Shown in pieces: positions 61,187-64,000 of a stretch of 64,000 bases of DNA (position 1 is the first letter of the stretch; every line of letters begins with the position of its first letter). Under the pieces are notes generated by a model. It was given only the letters and a program-made list of their open reading frames with translations. It was not told where the DNA came from and did no database searches. The stretch is from positions 868,001 to 932,000 of the forward strand of contig NZ_CP016594.1 of the NCBI RefSeq assembly GCF_001698225.1, given 5' to 3'. This stretch comes from Gordonia terrae (GTDB lineage Bacteria > Actinomycetota > Actinomycetes > Mycobacteriales > Mycobacteriaceae). The position numbers and the translations under genes were made by a program.

Positions 61187-62326
61187 GTGGACTTTGCCCT
61201 GGACGGCACTGCGATCGCGGTTCGCGACGTCGCCGAGGACGTGTTCGCACGACGACAGCCCGACTGGGAGTCGACGTTCGGTGGGCACGATCCCGGGGGG
61301 ACGGACGCGACCCGCGGAGGGTTCGAAGCCGAAGGCTGGCAGGCACTCGTCGACGCCGGGCTGCTTGCGCTGCCGTTGCCGGCTGCGCTCGACGGCGACG
61401 ATGTCGACGAGTCGGGTCTGCTCCCGTTGTTCCGCCGGATGGGTCGCGCCGCGTCGGTGACGCCCGCGCTCGGGTCGCTGACCGCGGCGCTCGTGTTCGG
61501 CAGAGCCGACGCCCAGTCGGGCGAGGGGTCGGTGTGGTCGCGCTTCGGGAAGTCGCTCACCGGCGGGAGTTGGGTGTCGGTTGCGATCGGCGAACACGGT
61601 GACGCCCTGACCGCCACACCGCGGACGTCTGTCCGTGACGGTCGGCTCAGCGGCACGAAGGTCGGGGTGTTGCACGCCGACGGTGCCTCGCTGTTCCTCG
61701 TCGCCGCCGATGCGGGCGTCGTCGCCGTGTCCCCCGACGCCGAGGGGGTCGCCATCGCGCGCACGCCGACCTCGAGTGGCTGGGGCGAGTACACGGTGAC
61801 CTTCGACGACGTACCCGTCGACGACGCCGACATCGTGGTCCGCGACCTCGCGGTTCTCCGCGACCGGTATCGCCTGGCCCTGTGCGCCTATGCGGACGGC
61901 CTGGTCGCCGGCGCCACCCGCCTGACCGCCGACCACGTCTCGACGCGTGAACAGTTCGGCAAGCCGATCGCCCTGTTCCAGGCGGTGGGTCAGCAACTGG
62001 CGGACATCTACGTCGTCGGCCGGTCGATGGAACTGGCGACCACTGCGGCGGCCTGGCGACTGTCCGAGGGACTCGACGCCGCAACCGATCTCGCGATCGC
62101 CGCCTACTGGCTGGCCGAGGAGATCCCGCCGACCACGCGGACGATGACCCACCTGCACGGCGGCATCGGAGTCGACATCACCTATCCGCTGCACCGCTAC
62201 TTCTCCCTCACCAAGGACCTGGCGCGCCTGGTGGGCGGAGCGCACGTGCGGCTCGACGAGCTCGCCGACATCACCGACGTCCCCGCCGACGACACCCGTA
62301 TCGCAGAGGTGCCCGATGTTCATTGA
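61187..62326 (+). CDS. fadE28: Acyl-CoA dehydrogenase subunit ChsE1 (FadE28)
   Basis: 379 aa, GTG start, ribosome site gggagg. One subunit of the heteromeric enzyme that oxidises the three-carbon side chain of 3-oxo-4-pregnene-20-carboxyl-CoA. Features: EAEGWQALVDAGLLALPLPA, VTFDDVPVDDADIVVRDLAV, ADHVSTREQFGKPIALFQAV, and THLHGGIGVDITYPLHRYFS. It lacks a clear catalytic Glu region, as expected for the partner subunit. It overlaps fadE29 by 11 nt. Identification rests on order (fadE28-fadE29-chsH2, as in Rv3544c-Rv3542c) and on the KstR box. Confidence 0.92.
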   Translation: MDFALDGTAIAVRDVAEDVFARRQPDWESTFGGHDPGGTDATRGGFEAEGWQALVDAGLLALPLPAALDGDDVDESGLLPLFRRMGRAASVTPALGSLTAALVFGRADAQSGEGSVWSRFGKSLTGGSWVSVAIGEHGDALTATPRTSVRDGRLSGTKVGVLHADGASLFLVAADAGVVAVSPDAEGVAIARTPTSSGWGEYTVTFDDVPVDDADIVVRDLAVLRDRYRLALCAYADGLVAGATRLTADHVSTREQFGKPIALFQAVGQQLADIYVVGRSMELATTAAAWRLSEGLDAATDLAIAAYWLAEEIPPTTRTMTHLHGGIGVDITYPLHRYFSLTKDLARLVGGAHVRLDELADITDVPADDTRIAEVPDVH

Positions 62327-63479
62327 TCTGACCCCCGAACAGCGCGCGCTGCGCGCGGAACTGCGCGAGTACTTCGCCGATCTGGTCACTCCCGATGAGG
62401 CGGCGGTGATGCTCACCGAACGCCACGGACCGACCTACCGCAAGGTCATCAAGCGGATGGGCGACGACGGCTGGCTGGGCGTCGGCTGGCCGAAGGAGTT
62501 CGGCGGCAAGGGCTTCGGCGAGATCGAACAGCAGATCTTCACCAACGAGGCGGTGCGTGCCGACGTCCCGCTGCCGTCGGTGACGCTGCAGACCGTCGGG
62601 CCGACGCTGCAGGTGCACGGCACCGAGGATCAGAAGCAGAAGTTCCTGCCCGCGATCCTGGCCGGTGACGTGCACTTCGCCATCGGGTACACCGAACCCG
62701 AGGCCGGCACCGACCTGGCGTCGTTGACCACCACCGCGGTCCGCGACGGCGACCACTATGTGGTCAACGGGCAGAAGATCTTCACGACCGGTGGGCACGA
62801 CGCCGATTACATCTGGCTCGCCGTCCGCACGGACAAGGACGCGCCGAAGCACAAGGGGATCTCGATCCTCATCGTCGACACGTCCGATCCGGGCTTCACC
62901 TGGACGCCGATCATCACCGCCGACGGTGCGCATCACGTCAATGCCACCTACTACCAGGATGTTCGGGTTCCGGTGTCGATGCGCGTCGGCGACGAGGGCG
63001 GCGGCTGGAAACTGATCACCACCCAGCTCAATCACGAACGCGTCATGCTGGGCCCGGCCGGCCGGATCGACGGACTCGCCGCGCGGGTGCGTGCGTGGGT
63101 GCAGCGGCCCGGTCCTGACGGGACGGTCATCGCGAAGCATCCGGACGTCCGCCGCGCGCTCGCCACCATCGACGCGTACGGCCGTATCAACGAGTTGCTC
63201 AACTGGCAGGTGGCCGCGACGGGAGAGGCCATCTCGATGGCCGACGCGGCGGCCACCAAGGTGTTCTCGACCGAACGCATCCAGACCGTCTGCCGGATGG
63301 TCGACGAGATCGTCGGGCGCTACGGCGATTTCACCGATCCGGAGACCGCGGCGCTGGTGAACTGGCTCGACGTCCAGCAGAAGCGCCACGTGGTCATCAC
63401 CTTCGGCGGTGGAGTCAACGAGGTCATGCGCGACATGATCGCGACCGCCGGTCTCGGCCTCCCGCGAGCCAAGCGATGA
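62316..63479 (+). CDS. fadE29: Acyl-CoA dehydrogenase subunit ChsE2 (FadE29)
   Basis: 387 aa, the same length as M. tuberculosis FadE29 as I recall. Starts 11 nt inside fadE28. FAD and substrate region: YTEPEAGTDLASLTTTAVRD, GQKIFTTGGHDADYIWLAVR. Putative catalytic Glu in TTQLNHERVMLGPAGRIDGL. Short N-terminus and DLTPEQRALRAELREYF typical of the FadE29 type. Partners with ChsE1 in an alpha2-beta2 dehydrogenase of steroid side-chain beta-oxidation. ATGA overlap with chsH2 follows. Confidence 0.93.
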   Translation: MFIDLTPEQRALRAELREYFADLVTPDEAAVMLTERHGPTYRKVIKRMGDDGWLGVGWPKEFGGKGFGEIEQQIFTNEAVRADVPLPSVTLQTVGPTLQVHGTEDQKQKFLPAILAGDVHFAIGYTEPEAGTDLASLTTTAVRDGDHYVVNGQKIFTTGGHDADYIWLAVRTDKDAPKHKGISILIVDTSDPGFTWTPIITADGAHHVNATYYQDVRVPVSMRVGDEGGGWKLITTQLNHERVMLGPAGRIDGLAARVRAWVQRPGPDGTVIAKHPDVRRALATIDAYGRINELLNWQVAATGEAISMADAAATKVFSTERIQTVCRMVDEIVGRYGDFTDPETAALVNWLDVQQKRHVVITFGGGVNEVMRDMIATAGLGLPRAKR

Positions 63480-64000
63480 GCGCGCCCGAACTCGCCCGCG
63501 ACGGCGTCGCCGAAGACGAGGCGATCCGTGCCGCCGCGCAGGAGATCATCGACGCCGGCCCGAGCGCGCCGGTCACCGGTCGGGACCCGATCAACCAGCC
63601 CATGATCAACAACTGGGTCGAGGCGATGGGGGACACGAACCCCGTCTACACCGACGCCGACGCCGCCCGGGACGCCGGACATCCCGGCATCGTCGCGCCG
63701 CCCGCGATGGCGCAGGTGTGGACGATGCGCGGCCTCCACGGCGTGCGGACGGCGGATGACCCATTGGGCCGCGCGAGCGAACTCTTCGACGAGGCCGGCT
63801 TCACCTCGGTGGTGGCGACCAACTGCGACACCGTCTATCACCGCTACACCCGCCCGGGCGAAGAGGTCGCGCTGTCGGCCGAGCTCGTGGAGGTGGTGGG
63901 CCCGAAGAACACCGCCCTCGGTGAGGGCTGGTTCTTCACGACCAAGAACGTCTGGTCGGTCGGGGACGGCAGCGGGACGCGGGAGGTCGTCGCCGAGATG
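63476..64000 (+). CDS. chsH2: ChsH2 steroid enoyl-CoA hydratase subunit, N-terminal part (3' end outside)
   Basis: 175 codons to the window edge, no stop. The ATG overlaps the fadE29 stop (ATGA). The protein begins MSAPELARDGVAEDEAIR and enters a MaoC-like domain: DPINQPMINNWVEAMGDTNP, HPGIVAPPAMAQVWTMRGLH, and TSVVATNCDTVYHRYTRPGE. In M. tuberculosis this subunit (Rv3542c) has an N-terminal MaoC-like and a C-terminal DUF35 domain and works with ChsH1; the DUF35 part would lie beyond the end. It hydrates the enoyl-CoA made by ChsE1-ChsE2. Confidence 0.88.
   Translation, partial: MSAPELARDGVAEDEAIRAAAQEIIDAGPSAPVTGRDPINQPMINNWVEAMGDTNPVYTDADAARDAGHPGIVAPPAMAQVWTMRGLHGVRTADDPLGRASELFDEAGFTSVVATNCDTVYHRYTRPGEEVALSAELVEVVGPKNTALGEGWFFTTKNVWSVGDGSGTREVVAEM

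Noticed and set aside
58830..61346. 838-codon minus-strand frame opposite fadE34
   Set aside because: Shadow of a strongly supported gene; no recognisable domain; would cover the KstR boxes.

Overview
The window is very GC-rich, gene-dense DNA from a mycolic-acid actinobacterium (order Mycobacteriales). Several features support this: a PhoP/PhoR pair that reads like the Mycobacterium tuberculosis proteins almost residue by residue, an antigen-85-like mycolyltransferase homologue, a clear KstR sterol repressor with its operators, and the cholesterol side-chain genes of the igr cluster. Gordonia or a close relative (Rhodococcus, Williamsia) is my best guess; the sequence alone does not settle the genus.

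Layout. (1) 0-26 kb follows the order of the M. tuberculosis phoP-to-purQ/pepC neighbourhood as I remember it: phoP (3' end only), phoR, a type II restriction-modification pair between phoR and a HIT-family gene, a RecQ-like helicase, a GT2/GT39 glycosyltransferase pair, purD, a secreted esterase, a TetR gene, purB, purC, an intact oligopeptidase B, a MarR/drug-efflux pair, glutathione peroxidase, purS, purQ and an M18 aminopeptidase. Purine biosynthesis genes (purD, B, C, S, Q) are spread through this block. (2) 25.7-31 kb: a palindromic repeat that has expanded into a tandem array, a lytic transglycosylase, a beta-propeller membrane protein, and an ECF sigma factor coupled to a triple-VOC protein. 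(3) 31-44.5 kb is accessory: a TetR/hydrolase pair, an osmoprotectant operon (BCCT transporter, betaine-aldehyde dehydrogenase, choline dehydrogenase) preceded by an enoyl-CoA hydratase and an AbfD/HpaB-family flavoprotein that lacks the iron-sulfur cysteines, an HSDL2-like SDR, and an MHS transporter next to two TetR-type regulators. (4) 44.8-57.9 kb: clpC, fatty-acid genes, an HNH nuclease with a 39-codon upstream reading frame, a DUF305/beta-propeller pair, an acidic DxDGDG-repeat protein, and envelope functions. (5) 58-64 kb: kstR, with two near-identical KstR boxes in front of fadE34 and fadE28-fadE29-chsH2; the last gene runs off the window.

Working together: the right end is a KstR-controlled steroid side-chain beta-oxidation unit. 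The bet operon gives uptake and two-step oxidation of choline to glycine betaine. Regulators are mostly divergent from, or upstream of, their likely targets, and several have visible inverted-repeat operators. Tight ATGA/GTGA overlaps mark the operons. I saw no rRNA, tRNA, CRISPR array, insertion sequence or prophage.
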